Origin: Malus domestica
Lineage: Eukaryota; Streptophyta; Magnoliopsida; Rosales; Rosaceae
Length of the DNA stretch: 64,000 nucleotides
Direction of reading: 5' to 3'
NCBI RefSeq assembly: GCF_042453785.1
Contig: NC_091663.1
Span: 22,528,501 to 22,592,500, forward strand
In this document: positions 11,892 through 23,931 of the stretch, one piece after another
How positions within the stretch are numbered: the stretch's first letter is position 1
Layout of the letters: each line of letters opens with the position of its first letter
The notes under the pieces: generated by a model
The model's input: only the letters and a program-made list of their open reading frames with translations
Databases searched by the model: none
What the model was told of the DNA's origin: nothing
Program-made: the position numbers and the translations under genes

Positions 11892-13576
11892 AAGCAGCAA
11901 CAGAAACGCCATCCACAGTTTTTCATTCTGTAGCACTTGCTGAGAGCAACACCTGCCTCAACCTTGTAGTTCCTTTTATATTCTGCAGTCTGCAGAATTA
12001 TTACCTGATTAGAAGTGTGCATGAGAGAGAGAGAGAGCAAAATAAGAGCAGTAGCAATTTTCTGAGCAGAATCTCAATAGAAGATATGGGTGGCACGAGC
12101 AAGCATAATAATTGTCTCATAACAGTAGTTTTAATAAAATTTACTTACATGACTTAGGACTTACAAAATACGAAGTTCCATGAGACAGGTTCACTGTGAC
12201 TGGGGCATTCCAGTTACTAATACGAGATCATGTGTAAGGTTGGGATGCCTCGGTGCCAGTGAGCCCGTTTCAACTCCTCCTTTGGCATGTTGCGAAAATG
12301 GAAAACAGAGTTGGAGGCCGTGTAGTGTAAGATTGCAACAGTACAGCGTAATGGGCGTGGTAATAAAAAACATGGGGCTCGCGGATCACACACATATTCC
12401 ACAATTGTCTCAGCACATAGAACATGTGTGTGCAGCAGGCTAAAGGCAAACTCCAGACTCAGGCCAACAGAAAGCATCTTGTTTCCTGTAACTCCAAAAA
12501 ATAAGGTTGGGGCCTAAGAAAACACAGAAACCAGAGGTAGAACCTCGACATGTCTCGGCATGTAACCAAGTCAGCGTCTAAGAATGCATAATAGTAAGCA
12601 GATCCCCTCTAAAGAATGCTTAGTACTACTTACTACTACATATTTTCATCACTCTGCACGGAACTTTGACGAAAATCAACGGTTTACTGGGTCTGGAATA
12701 GATGAAGACTAGGCTCAACGAAGACAACTCAAAGGCCGGACCGGAAATTTGAAAGGGTACAAGAGAAGAGATTAATAAAGAAGTAGAGAGCTGAGCAATA
12801 TGCAGTCAGAATAATATCACCTGCAAACAGCAACAATACTGCTGTTTGTTGGAAAACTATACAACTGATGAAACCACGCTCGGGGAGCCTACTTGCAACC
12901 ATAAATGGCGACTGGCAAGTAGAAAAAATTGCGAGTTGGACATTATACACATCGTCCTTGACTCATCGGAGGTATATAGAACTCAGGGATGTAGAATCAA
13001 TTAAACTAATTACAACCAAGCTAGTTTCCTGTTGATCAATCAATCGTAAGCAAAAGCAGCACAAACGGGAAACAGAAACATCTACACTCCGGAGACTCGG
13101 CCTCAAACTGCAGCGTGAGTAATCACCTGCTTTCTGAAAATAGAGTTGAAAACATGTTCATGAGCTTCAAGAAAATTTTGACAGTGAGATGATGAGACAA
13201 GATGAAGACGAGATCAGATAAGATCCGGTACAAGACCGAAGCAAGACAATAATCGATGATTGATATGAGCAAGACATGAACAGACGACAACATTTAAGGA
13301 TTATCAAAGACAATAACCGGCAAATCGTCCCTTTTCCCGTTGTGTGAGGTAGAGCAACAGTAGCAAAGGGTTTAGGTCTCACAAGCTTATTAGACCGAAC
13401 TAGACATCCCTGACTATAAACCTTGAATTAAGCCAACTAGCCTTAGATCAAGATCAACTTACCAAGCTCTAAACAGCCTCAACATGGGTAAATACTTCTC
13501 GACTAGCCTTGGACCGTCTATCGCAAAACTTAGGGATGTGCTTGTCATAAACTGTTGTTAAAAAAGGACAACCTTC
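11892..13576. other. 3' flank of ABCG gene, no gene seen
   Basis: It holds the ABCG 3' untranslated region (a short GA run near 12025-12037, and AATAAAA-like signals around 12130) and then featureless intergenic DNA. Short frames on both strands match nothing I recognise. Confidence 0.45.
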
Positions 13577-13593
13577 AGCCCAAATCTTAGATT

Positions 13594-13759
13594 AAAAGGT
13601 CGTACCCAGTGCACAAGGCTTCCGCTTTACGCAGGATCTGGGAGAGGTGAATGTCAGCTAGCCTTACCCCCATTTATGGAGAGGCTGCTCCCAAGTCTCG
13701 AACTCGAGACCTACCGCTCATGGGCGAAGACACTTGCCATCGCACCAAGTGCGACCTCT
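13594..13759 (-). mobile_element. Au-type SINE with 17-bp target duplication
   Basis: On the minus strand it begins GAGGTCGCACTTGGTGCGATGG, which contains an A-box-like pol III motif. A B-box-like GAGTTCGAGAC follows, and it ends in GGGTACGACCTTTT, the short T-tail 3' end of Au-family SINEs. It is flanked by perfect copies of AGCCCAAATCTTAGATT at 13577-13593 and 13760-13776, proof of a target-primed insertion. The 166-bp length fits the family. It moves by LINE enzymes supplied in trans. Confidence 0.9.
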
Positions 13760-13776
13760 AGCCCAAATCTTAGATT

Positions 13777-15714
13777 GAGAGAAAAAAATCATGAATCTTT
13801 CAATCTGTCCATGTGCCCCAGGAGTAGCTAAGCAGAATTGATGACACTAATGTTGCAATTCTCATACCAGATTATCCTGCATAAACAAGTATCCCCCTGT
13901 TCTATAGCAAATGTGCAATTTCTTCGACATCCAGATTGAAAAACAATCATAGAACTACACCCACGATAGGTTTTGGTGAGCGGATACCAAAAATTTGTTG
14001 CTCCAACACGACACTTGACTAAGATTGCTCAGGAAAAACTGCTTCGAGACTATCCATAGTTCCCAAAAATAAAATCAAACTCGACAACTCTTCAAGGTCC
14101 TAATGATGGTACCCAAGGTCAATGTTGTCTGACAGTACAAAATCTCCTACCAAGCCCAAATCTAGCCCACAGTCAGCAAACTAAAACATGACCCCATCTC
14201 TAACTCTGACCTAGAGACTCCCAGAAGAATACGATGAAGCTAGGTAAATCTCAATGTATTGAATCTACCTCTAATTTTAACGCTCTTGAGTCGTTATTGC
14301 ACCTTCTCAAATCTCCGAAGTCTTGATGTCTTCATTTAAGCATAAACACAATGTCATGAAATCTGCAAACCTAATATTCAAAAACAAAATGTTAGGTGCG
14401 ATTGCTATTTTACCCCAAATCTCCAAATTCCTTCCACAAGCATATTTAACATCTTAAATTTTACATAGTAAAGACATAAAAAGGGCCACCCCAAGCCAAC
14501 AAGGTTCCCCGCTTTGTGGGGTCTGGGGGAACATCTATGGTACGCAACCTTACCCTTGCTTTTGCAAAGAGGCTGTTTCATTGGTTACACAAAAAAAAAA
14601 CATCATATATTTAAACCCCTACAGTTTAAAAGTACGAATAATATAGTAAAGACAATAATAATAATAGTGGAATATGAATAAGTGCCTAAACACTGCATAG
14701 ATTGGTTAAGTTTGTTTTACAAGAGCCTATATTGAGTGGTCAAAATATTAGCAATAAATGCAGAAAACAAGCAAGAACCCTCAAGTTATTCCCAAATCAC
14801 TAATCCTCTAGACATAACCCTTAATGTACCGTTGGCACTGCCATTGGTTATGCCAAGAGAAAGCACTGCAATCCTCATGTTACAAAGTGAAAGCCGTTAA
14901 TCAACAACCTGAGAATCCACAACAACATGAGCGACTAGAAAATACAGCAAGACTTTCATTCTAAAAGAAATATGACCAAACAGAGGTATAACAAAGAATG
15001 TAATCCATTATTTTAGTTGCCTCTATAATACAGTTGAAGTAAGCGCTCAGTGCTCAACAAACGAACCTCCTGTCATAAGAGGAAACGTCCAATTAGATCT
15101 AAAATAGCGAAAAGATAACACAATATAAGCATGACAAATATTCCATCTCATGCCAACCGTAAAGATCAATGTCTCATACTAATCAGTTACCAATTTCAGA
15201 ACCGAAGCAGAGAATCAGAGATGGAGCTTTTGCTAGGAACTATGTTAGGTACTGCAAGAGCACAGTTAAAAGTTAAAAGAAAATGAACTTTCAAAAGACA
15301 GACCAAATGAATAAATAAAACCATAGACAAAGGTATAATTACTGAAACAGCTACGTTTGAACCTGTGATAATTTGGAAAGAAGTGTACTACTAAACCAAT
15401 GCCAAAGGATCTAGAATCTGAACATCATAACAGCACAGAGATATTATCAAATACACAAGCACGAAGAACAGAGATATTTATCAAACACAACAAACGGGAA
15501 ATTGTCCGGATATGCAATATCATTATGTTTTCCATTAGAATTTGTCAGACAAAGGTCAAGAATATAATGCTTATCATTCAGTTTCAAGTTGTACTTTTAG
15601 CAGCAACTAAAATTACAAAGGAAAGTTGAACTCATATGCTATCCATGAAGGTTTTCCATTCCTGCGTCGGAAACCTCCAAAACACAAACAGGGTTGAATG
15701 GTGCTGGGTTCTGG
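13777..15714. other. intergenic region between ABCG and TRAUCO-type genes
   Basis: Apart from the SINE fragment at 14480-14575 I see no gene. The last few hundred bases before 15714 are expected to be the 3' untranslated region of the minus-strand SPRY gene. Confidence 0.45.
14480..14575 (-). mobile_element. SINE 3' fragment (Au-like)
   Basis: The minus strand carries AAACAGCCTCTTTGCAAAAG, then GGGTAAGGTTGCGTAC, then CCCCAGACCCCAC, in the same order as the 3' half of Au-like plant SINEs. The tRNA-derived head is missing and no target duplication is apparent, so it is an old, truncated copy. Confidence 0.6.
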
Positions 15715-18568
15715 TTATTGTTTCTTCTCATCAGACACTACATTTTCAACTCGGTTTTCAAACCCATGATAAGGAACTTCAACCATGGGCAGGGGCACTG
15801 GACGTCCATCAAAGTCTTCTGGAAAGAATTCAAAATCAGGGCCGAAATTGAACTTGACAACACAATTTGGTTGATGTGGAAGAGTGTACATTGAAGCAGC
15901 AGGATAGTAACGTCCACCATATAGATCCTTAAAAGCAACTCCTTGGCATACCCCATTTTTGAAAAACGATATCTCACTTCCTGCAAAGCAAATCAATAAC
16001 CACTCCAACAGTTACACTTCCAAGAAAACAAACATAGGTTATACCTTAGCAGAATAGAAACATTTCTGTAGTTGAACAGAAGTTTGAAAAAAAATGCTAA
16101 TAACCCCAGAAAAAATTATTAAAGTGGCAAGTTGGTGGAAGAGGCAGCATTTTGAACCTATTCCAAACCCAGTGAGTTAAAGACACCCCCAAAATAATAT
16201 GTACAATTGCATGCTTGGATGCTAACTTTCCATTGCACACGATATACGGATGGCAATGGGTTGAATACCAAACATGCAGACTGGTATTGAAATTGGATGA
16301 GAAGACCAAAACAAAGTTTCCTTTTAATCTCAGGAAAAAAGAACAATTAGGTAACAAGTTGGCGAGAAGGAAGCATTTTCACCCATGGAAACAAAAAAAA
16401 TCAAATGTTTCACTCAGATCAAAAGCAATTTGTGATACAAATTTTTTACTTTAGGTCATTTGGAAAAGAAAATACAGATATCTTCAGGTTTAAATAGCTG
16501 AAGGTTTCCATTGCCATGTCACACAAATACTCAATTTCCTGTTTCATTGAAGTAGAAATAGAATAAATCTTTCACTATGCTAATTAGATTGTAACTGGAC
16601 ATCACATTCCAAGAGTCAATACCTGCATGGCTTGTAAGTATCTTATGAACTTCAAATAATTCTCATGCCTTGGAATCTACCAACACCTATATACTGTCTT
16701 AGTCAAAATCAGCCTCTACGGGGGGTAGACTCATGCATTACAGTTCAACCAGTCACTGCAGAGGCAGTTCTTCAAATTAATCATTCCAATTCCTCATTCC
16801 CAAAATATTCCAATTACCTAATTTTATACCAAGCTTTTGTGCTATGATATGACTTGTTGAACAAAGTGAAATATTTATATAGGAGCGATAATTCCATCCC
16901 CTGGAAACCATTTCAACCACTTCATAACTAGTTTGGCTAAAATGCACTAAGATCACTTCTCCCATCTCTCTCTTTCTTCTGCACAAGCACATGTTACTAT
17001 CATATGTCTCAAACTTCAGTATAAATCTTTATAGTCTCTCTCGCAAGTAAAAGAACTCAGAATTATAGTACGTTCTCTTGGCTAATGTTGTTCCCTGAAT
17101 TTAGTTAGTGGAGACAATCTCACCAGTGCAGTATAATGCTACAAACGACATTGTGCAATAGAGATAAATAAGGACTATAAGTCACAAGTTCAGTTGTTTT
17201 GATCATCTTTTAGTCTGAATGGGTGTTATTCGGTCAGTCTTCATGCAAGGGATGTTTTGCCTTATGCTGAGTTAAGGTTTATCTTCAATGAACTACTAAA
17301 GACGCACATTTTATATCCTATCATACCAACATCTGTTTGGTTCAACTCATTCATGATTTCAGTTACAATCACAGGGAAAGAGTGCCATAGCAGTTGAGCT
17401 GTGCAAGCATATTCGTATTCACATTCATAATACGAAACAAGAATACCAATGCAAGAAACACAGTGCTCTGCAACAAATTTCACAAAAAAGGCAACCACAA
17501 CCACAAAATCACATAAACAAACAATTGAAAACATCAACACTGCAAAAAACCAAACAGTCACTCACCAGGCACTACTTTCGGCGGATCCTCCTTCGCGTCA
17601 GGGGCACAAGCATACCGCTGACCCTTATACCAAACCAAATGGGGCGGCTTCGGGGCGTACGACCCCCCATCTGGCAAGTTTATATAAAACCCAATAACAT
17701 CACCTTCCTTATACCCTTCCTCCCCATACTTCTCCCTCAAAGCCTTATGCACCTTACTCCCATCAATGTCCCTGTACCCGAAACTATTTCCATCATACCC
17801 AACGGGCGCCTGCAAGTCCCCTTTCTCAGTGGACCAGCCAAGCCTTGTGTGGCCACTCTCTCCCAAATTCACCACCTTTATTTCAAAATACCAAGCCCCC
17901 TCCGCCACTCCTCTGGTGGCCCTAACCATTCTGTACCCTTTTGCGCTACCCGCACTCATTCGGTCCTCACTCACCTCCACTTTCTCCGCCTTGTATACCT
18001 TCGAGAGGCAGATTGTCATGTCCGGCGTGTCGTCGGTTTTGTCCGGGAACCGCGTCACCGGAGTGATGAAGACGGTGTCGTCCCCGGGGGCATTGTGGTT
18101 GTTGTTATTGGCCTTGCTCTTCTTTTTTCCCTTGCGGGTCGACTTAGTGACCCACACATTGTTGTTCTTCTTCTTCGATTTCTTCGAATTGGGGGCGGTT
18201 GGGGCAGCGGCGGTGGCGGCGCTTCCGTTGGAGATGGGCAGGGGCAGTGGGGTCTGATCTTGGTCCGGAGAGGGCGCGGCGGTTAGGGAAGAGAGCTGCT
18301 TTTGCTTCTTGGGAGGCGGGTCGTCATCGTCGTTGTCGATTTCTTGGGATTTGATAGACTCGGAGAGAGATTCGGAGGCTTCGGTTTCGGTTTTACTGCC
18401 GTTTTGCGGGTCGGTGGAAGGTGGGTTTAGGGTATCGGTGTCGGGGTCGTCGGTGGTGGGTTCGGGTGGTTCGATGGGCTCGGCAGTTGAGATTGCGGCG
18501 GCGGTTGTGGGTTTCGATTGTTCGTCTTCTTCGTCGTCTTCGTCTCTGTAGGTGCGAAGGTTGTCCAT
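15715..18568 (-). CDS. TRO: ASH2/TRAUCO-type SPRY protein, COMPASS subunit (two exons)
   Basis: This matches the plant homologue of ASH2L (Arabidopsis TRAUCO), a nuclear core subunit of Set1/COMPASS complexes that stimulates H3K4 methylation together with WDR5 and RBBP5. Exon 1 is 18568-17566 and exon 2 is 15980-15715, joined by a 1.6-kb GT-AG intron splitting a glycine codon (phase 1). The total is 1269 nt, 422 aa. Residues 1-160 are low-complexity: acidic at the N-terminus, then Pro/Thr-rich, then lysine- and asparagine-rich with likely nuclear signals ([15 protein letters not shown]). The SPRY domain spans about 222-380, with GAWYFEI, TRLGWS, FGYRD and [13 protein letters not shown], and continues in exon 2 with FFKNG and YYPAASMY. 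It lacks an N-terminal PHD/winged-helix part, as other plant ASH2 proteins do. As I recall, the Arabidopsis protein is somewhat longer; the difference lies in the disordered half. Confidence 0.87.
15981..17565 (-). other. intron of the TRAUCO-type gene
   Basis: The donor (GTGAGT on the minus strand) abuts 17566 and the acceptor (TTTGCAG) abuts 15980. The 1585-bp interior contains no gene-like frame and no clear transposon. Confidence 0.8.
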
Positions 18569-18579
18569 GTCTAGGGAAA

Positions 18580-18582
<3 letters not shown>

Positions 18583-18617
<35 letters not shown>
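18583..18617. repeat. (AG)n microsatellite in the TRAUCO 5' leader
   Basis: About 17 AG units lie just upstream of the minus-strand start codon (CT repeats on the coding strand). They would fall in the 5' untranslated region or core promoter. GA/CT repeats there are typical of plant genes and can bind BASIC PENTACYSTEINE (GAGA-binding) factors, which is an inference here. Confidence 0.75.
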
Positions 18618-18620
<3 letters not shown>

Positions 18621-19084
18621 GGGTTCTGTTGACAACACTCAGGTTTCTGTCTGCATAAACCTGGGATTTAAGGTGGGACTGAAATCTTGAGGAGTGTCTG
18701 AAACTTTTGAAGAAGATGTCGAACTATTGGATTGGATTGGCTTGGATTGGGCTATGGACTCTTTTTTTTTTTTGAGGCAATCTAAGTTTTAAGGCCCGGT
18801 TCCAGTCTACCCACAAAAGGGACCCAAAAACCAGCTCAAAAACACACCGTTAAACAGGCTGTTTAATAATTATTTCGTTTTGGAAAATTTTATTTATACT
18901 CAAAATTCTATCAACACACCTTGTTAGCTTATATTCCTTCTTTTTTCTTTTTCTTTTTTTAATTCAATTTTGCCCCAAATAAAATAGGTTAAGAAAGAAA
19001 AAGAAGAAAAAACAGCCTATCAGCAGAAAATACCACCGATTAACTTCATCTTCACCCCCTCCATGGAAATATTCTCTTTGTCAT
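18618..19084. other. promoter side of TRAUCO gene and flank of the transposon nest
   Basis: AT-rich DNA with no coding potential. The copia LTR starts at 19085, so the upstream region of the SPRY gene is cut to roughly 0.5 kb before transposon sequence begins. Confidence 0.5.
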
Positions 19085-19662
19085 TGTTGGAGAACAATTC
19101 AAAAATAAATAAAAAATAACAGATATAACAGAACTTGAAATACTTTATTGACAAAAAATACTTGCTATACAAAATGAAATAACAGGAATAAATACAGGAA
19201 TTAAATTGGTACTAACTTGATTAACCACAGGTAGAGGCTAGAGCAAAAGCTATGTCTTTCGAACAGTATTTCTGTCCCACTCTTGTGCTTGTGGTTCTAT
19301 AACGTCTGCTCGACTATGATACAACTACCTAATTCTATAACCCGTACTAGATTATAGAATTCTAGCGAATTGTTTTGTGTGTTTACTCACTGAAAATTTT
19401 GTACGAAAGAGAAAGAGGAAGAAAAGGATGATCCTATTTGGAATCTGTGATTGCAAATATATAGGTTGTTTTACACCCTTTCAAATACATGTTGAGCGTA
19501 TTTGAAAACACACAACTCTTTCTAAGAGTTGTGTCTCTTAATCAAATGTTTCTTAATTAATATGTTAATTAAAAAACTTAATCTGAAATTAAAATTAATG
19601 AACTTGGATTAATTTTAACTTCCAAGGTCCCAAGGCCCAATGCCCTTGTCTTGATTAATTAA
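19085..19662 (-). repeat. copia-1 left LTR, part 1
   Basis: Nearly colinear with the right LTR at 41751-42300, including the AAGTATTTTTTGTCAATAAAG block (minus strand), with scattered substitutions. It stops exactly where the Helitron enters, after GATTAATTAA. Confidence 0.88.
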
Positions 19663-19685
19663 TCTCTACTAATAAATAAAACATT

Positions 19686-22039
19686 TGTGACAGCCCATCC
19701 CAAAAGATATTCCATGATTATGTAAAATGTGTAGAATACCCTTGGATGTTGAGTACATTGTGTGATGTTTGTGGTTTGAGTTTGGGTTTTAGACTAATTT
19801 AATTAGTTCCTAAGCTCTTGGAACATAAAAATTATGGTTGTTATTTGTTGTGATTAGCTGCAAACTGGAACACACACACACACACACACACCAACCTATT
19901 CCCTTACCCGTTGACCTTTCTCTCTCCTCCGTCTCTCGGTTTTCATCCATTATCCGTACAATTGTACGATCAATTTCAAACCAGCCTTTTTAGGCGCGGA
20001 TCAAGGCTGTGAAGGTGGTCTTTGTGTTCCTTGTGAAGTCAATAACACATCCATACCAATTGTAGTATGTGAAACCCTCGAAAACCCGAGAACCCAAGAA
20101 CTCCGATTTGGAGTAATGTTCATGCACTCGTAATCGTGAAGTTTTCAAGGAGTTTTAAGGTTATAGGGATCCTTAAAACATCTTCACGAAGCTCAAGGAG
20201 TAATTTTAAAGAGTAATTTTGAAGTGATTTGGATGTCAGGAAGTCTAGGTTTTGCGAGTTGTAGGTTTAGCCGAAATATCGAAGGTTTTTCAGGCAACTT
20301 TCTGTTGGTTTTAAGTCCCCAAAGTGGTATGAATATGTTCTTCTCATCTTAAGCTTCAATTGGTTTAAATTTCGTGAATTTTGGATGAGAAATGAAGAAG
20401 ATATGAAGTTTTAAAATTTTTCCAATTTCCAGCGATCGCAGCTGTAACCAGCGCCGAATTCCGACGAACCAAGGAAGAAGGAAAAGAATATTCCATCAAA
20501 GTTGACGGAATATTCTAACGCCGTCAGGTAATTCTAACAGCATATTTTGATTTTTGATGGAATATTCCCTAACGCCGTTAGGAAATCCGTTTGGTGTGCC
20601 AAGCACATGCCTACGCGTGGGCTGCACGTCTGGCCGTGCCTCGGTCGGCGTGTGAGGGCGCGTGGGTGCTCAAAATTTTTTTCTAAAAATTTGGGGTTGT
20701 TCCTGAGGTTGGGTAGGTCATGGTGGTATATTCAAACACCCCATTTGAGCAATATATGAGAAGTTATTTCCTAGTTTTGTATATGTGCTTTAAATAACGT
20801 TTATTTAGTTATTTCGCATATAGGTGAGACTTATCCTGAGGACAAGCGTCATCAATAGAGACTCAGGGGCTACGACCCTTTAACATATCAGTGAGTGGGC
20901 TTTTGGTTTTCCGTATATACCTATATACTTGAGATTTTTCCCAAAAAATGAATTTGAATGATTATATGTTTTGAAATGCCATGCAAAGTATTTGCCTATT
21001 TTATTTATGTATTAGAAGTTGCATACATTCATGATTGGTGTTGCGGACGCACAGGTAAGTGCCAGGTAAGTTCATAAATTAAAGATATGAGATTGCTTCA
21101 GTTATGCGAGATGTGATGTGATTATGTGTGATGTATTGAAAGCTCATAAACTTGCACCTCGGTGTTAGTGCTCCCGCCTAGAGTTAGGGCACAATCCATC
21201 GCGTAATGTTCACCTCCCGCACCATATGCTCACCTTGGATCCAAGTTAGGTGCACAGGCTTGTCGTACAAACCACTATAGGTGGTTCCGACTCGTAGGTG
21301 ACCCGCGATCATTCGCACAGCCTTCACGTGATCGTAGCACTAGAGCATATTTATTTTACACCTAGTCTTGTCGTACAAACCACTTTAGGTGGTTCCGACT
21401 CGTGTGCAGGATTTGATTTGATATGATTGAGATTGGTTATAAGCTATAGACTCAGCCGTGCAGGTCACGTAGGTAGAGCCGGCTGATATGACATCTGGCA
21501 TTGATACAGTTTAACTGAATTATTTATGGCATTTCATTGAGATACTTGGCATGGTATATTTCTATGGATTTTCATCTTGAGCATGATTTCTGTTATAGCA
21601 TATATTATTTTTCTGGGAAATTATACAGGTTTTACAACAAGGGGTTAAAACTTTTGAGAAATGAAATGATTTTGAAAAGCTTTGTCTTTGCCCACTCACA
21701 CTATCTGTTTTGCTCCCTTCCAGGTTTTAAGTAGAAGTGCTTTGGTGGCTCACGGGGATTTCGACGGTGGTTTTGACAAAACATCATAAATGTAGGGTCA
21801 CCTTTGGGTGTTGTATAATTAGTACTTGTCCTGCCTGACTGCACTTATGTTATTTATGCTCTAATTGTGTATTTCACACTAAATCTCGCACTTGCACCTT
21901 ATCTTATCTAGTATTCTAGTTGATTTGGTTTTTCATTCATTCGTAATTCCTTATATCTCTATTGCTTCCGCACTATGCACATAGCTGCATCACCTTCACG
22001 TGACGGCCAACATGCCCTGATTTAGGTCGGGGTGTGTCA
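19686..22039 (+). repeat. gypsy-1 5' LTR (2354 bp)
   Basis: It starts TGTGACAGCCCATCCC and ends GGTCGGGGTGTGTCA. A (CA)n microsatellite occurs near 19868-19890. Two copies of a module CTTGTCGTACAAACCACT...AGGTGGTTCCGACTCG lie around 21260-21405. The region 21060-22039 is the part duplicated in the 3' LTR. Confidence 0.9.
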
Positions 22040-22041
22040 TT

Positions 22042-22055
22042 TTGGTATCAGAGCC
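22042..22055 (+). other. gypsy-1 primer-binding site
   Basis: TTGGTATCAGAGCC follows the 5' LTR by two bases. It contains TGGTATCAGAGC, complementary to the 3' end of plant initiator tRNA-Met, the usual primer for minus-strand DNA synthesis in this group. Confidence 0.88.
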
Positions 22056-22118
22056 TAGGTTTGCAATCCTACATATCTTGTGAATCTTCTAATTATTTTG
22101 ATGTATTCTGTCAGAACT

Positions 22119-23098
22119 ATGTCACCTCGTAGAGATCCACGTCCTTCTGTTGAGTCTAGTTTCCCCGATATCACTCAGTTAGGGGAAGCTATTGCTAATG
22201 TTATTCAATCTTCTCTTCGTCCTCCGCAAAAGACACCTCTTGAGACTGTTCATAATTTGAAGTTGAGTCATTTTATAGGTAACGAAAGGTCTGAAGGAGC
22301 AGAGAAATGGATAAATCATCTTGAGAAGACTTTCTGTTTGATGAATAGACAGAGAAATCTTCCAGATGACAGGTGGGTTAAGACGACTACCTGGTTTCTA
22401 GGTGAGCAGCCTGCATCTTGGTGGAGACAGGAGTTTTATCAGTTGTCACCAGAGGAAGATGTTGATTGGGAAGTTTTTAAGCAATTATTTTATAAGAGAT
22501 TTATTCCTCCAGATTATATAGATCGCAAGAAACAAGAGTTTATGAATATGAAGTAGGGGAAGATGACTGCTAATACTCTACATGAGGTTTACTGACTTAT
22601 CTCGCTATCATCCGGAGGTTGCTGCTAATCCGGTTAAGATGCTTCGTCACTTCAGATTAGCTACTAAAAAGAAATGGCGTACTATGACGACCATAGCTTC
22701 CCGTGCTACTTATCAAGAATTTTTAAGGTTCTACTACGAATTGAAGATTCTAAGAATATGCTCAGCGATAGTGAGGAGGAAGAAAATGATGAGAATCAGA
22801 GGATAGATGATAAAGGTAAAGGTCAGTCCTCTCAAGGACCTCGCAAGACTCAGAGCTTTAAAAGAAGTGGAACTAGTTCCAGTTCTTCTAGCGGAGGTTT
22901 TAGTGCTACTGGTCAGATGAGAGGTGGTAGATTTTTAGAGGGTCATAGATTTCAGAGGCAGGGAGATTCTGGAAGAGAAAGTGCTCATTTGTGCCGCATA
23001 TGTAATAATAGGCATTTTTTAGAGTGTAGGCGGGGCAGCAGTGAATGTTTTACTTGTGGGCAGTTGGGACATGGAGCTATAAATTGTCCCCAGAGTTA
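22119..23098 (+). pseudogene. gypsy-1 gag
   Basis: The reading starts at ATG 22119 (MSPRRDPRPS). It runs through a gag core (AEKWINHLEKTF, then PASWWRQEFYQL and FKQLFYKRFIPP), hits a TAG at 22554, and continues after frame changes to a CCHC zinc knuckle near 23055-23090 (CFTCGQLGHGAINC). The nucleocapsid knuckle binds element RNA. The premature stop and frameshifts make this copy defective. Confidence 0.82.
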
Positions 23099-23120
23099 GC
23101 AGAGGCCCCAGCAGCCTTCT

Positions 23121-23435
23121 ATGCCACCACCAATGCCGATCCAGCAAGTTCCATGGTCTGGTAGTTATGGTCAGATGGGTCGATATGGTGCTTACCATTA
23201 TCAGGGCAATGTCGCTCCTTATGCTCTAAGACCATATCAGTATTCACAAGATCCTTATTACCAAAGTGGGTATTCTCAGTATCCTAGAGGGTATACGCCG
23301 TATCCTTCCATTCTAGCTGGCAGATCTCAGTGGTATCAGGGAGGACAGCCCCAGCAAGTAGAGATTGCTTTCGGTAATGCCGAATCTTCAAGGCAATCTG
23401 GTCAGCCAAGTCAGGGACGAGGTGTGCAGGGGTGA
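23121..23435 (+). pseudogene. gypsy-1 gag-pro linker (Tyr/Gln/Pro-rich)
   Basis: A low-complexity open stretch rich in Tyr, Gln, Pro and Gly (for example PYQYSQDPYYQSGYSQYP) lies between the zinc knuckle and protease, where plant chromoviruses carry such linkers. No enzymatic function is expected. Confidence 0.6.
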
Positions 23436-23528
23436 GGTAATCAAGCTAATAGAGGTCGTGGGGGACGACAATAAGCTCATGGACGTATTAACAATATCTC
23501 TTTGTAGGATGCTCAAAATCATCCAGAC

Positions 23529-23927
23529 TTGATCATGGGTACATTAAACATTCTTGGTCACTTTGCTAGAGTTTTAATTGATTATGGTGCTACGCATTCT
23601 GTCATTTCTCATATATTTGCTCAAGTGACACAATCTCATCCTACACTTCTAGGGTATGATTTAGAGTTTACTATGCCTAGAGGGATGAGATGTTATGTTG
23701 ATTGTGTATATCCAGGATGTCCAGTGATGATGGAGGAGGTGGTCATGCCGGCTAATCTTATCCAGTTAGATATTGTTAATTTTGATGTAATTTTAGGCAC
23801 ATATTGGTTACATTATAATCATGCCAAGATAGATTTGTATGGGAAAACAGTTGTTTTCCATTGTCCTGGATTACCTGAAGTTACTTTTGTGGGTGAGACA
23901 TGGTGTTTTTTCTGCTGTAAGAGCTAA
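23529..23927 (+). pseudogene. gypsy-1 aspartic protease
   Basis: Retropepsin region with LIDYGATHSVIS where the family has LIDSGATHS, so the residue after the catalytic Asp is changed. NFDVILGTYWL, the usual downstream block, follows. It would cleave the polyprotein in an active element. The reading leaves frame before RT. Confidence 0.75.
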
Positions 23928-23931
23928 GAGG

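Noticed and set aside
12180-12477. overlapping open frames on both strands after the ABCG gene
   Set aside because: No homology is recognised, no splice-compatible neighbour exists, and both strands are equally open, as expected by chance.
17525-18286. 253-codon plus-strand open frame
   Set aside because: It is the antisense shadow of exon 1 of the TRAUCO-type gene, which has domain support and consistent splice sites.
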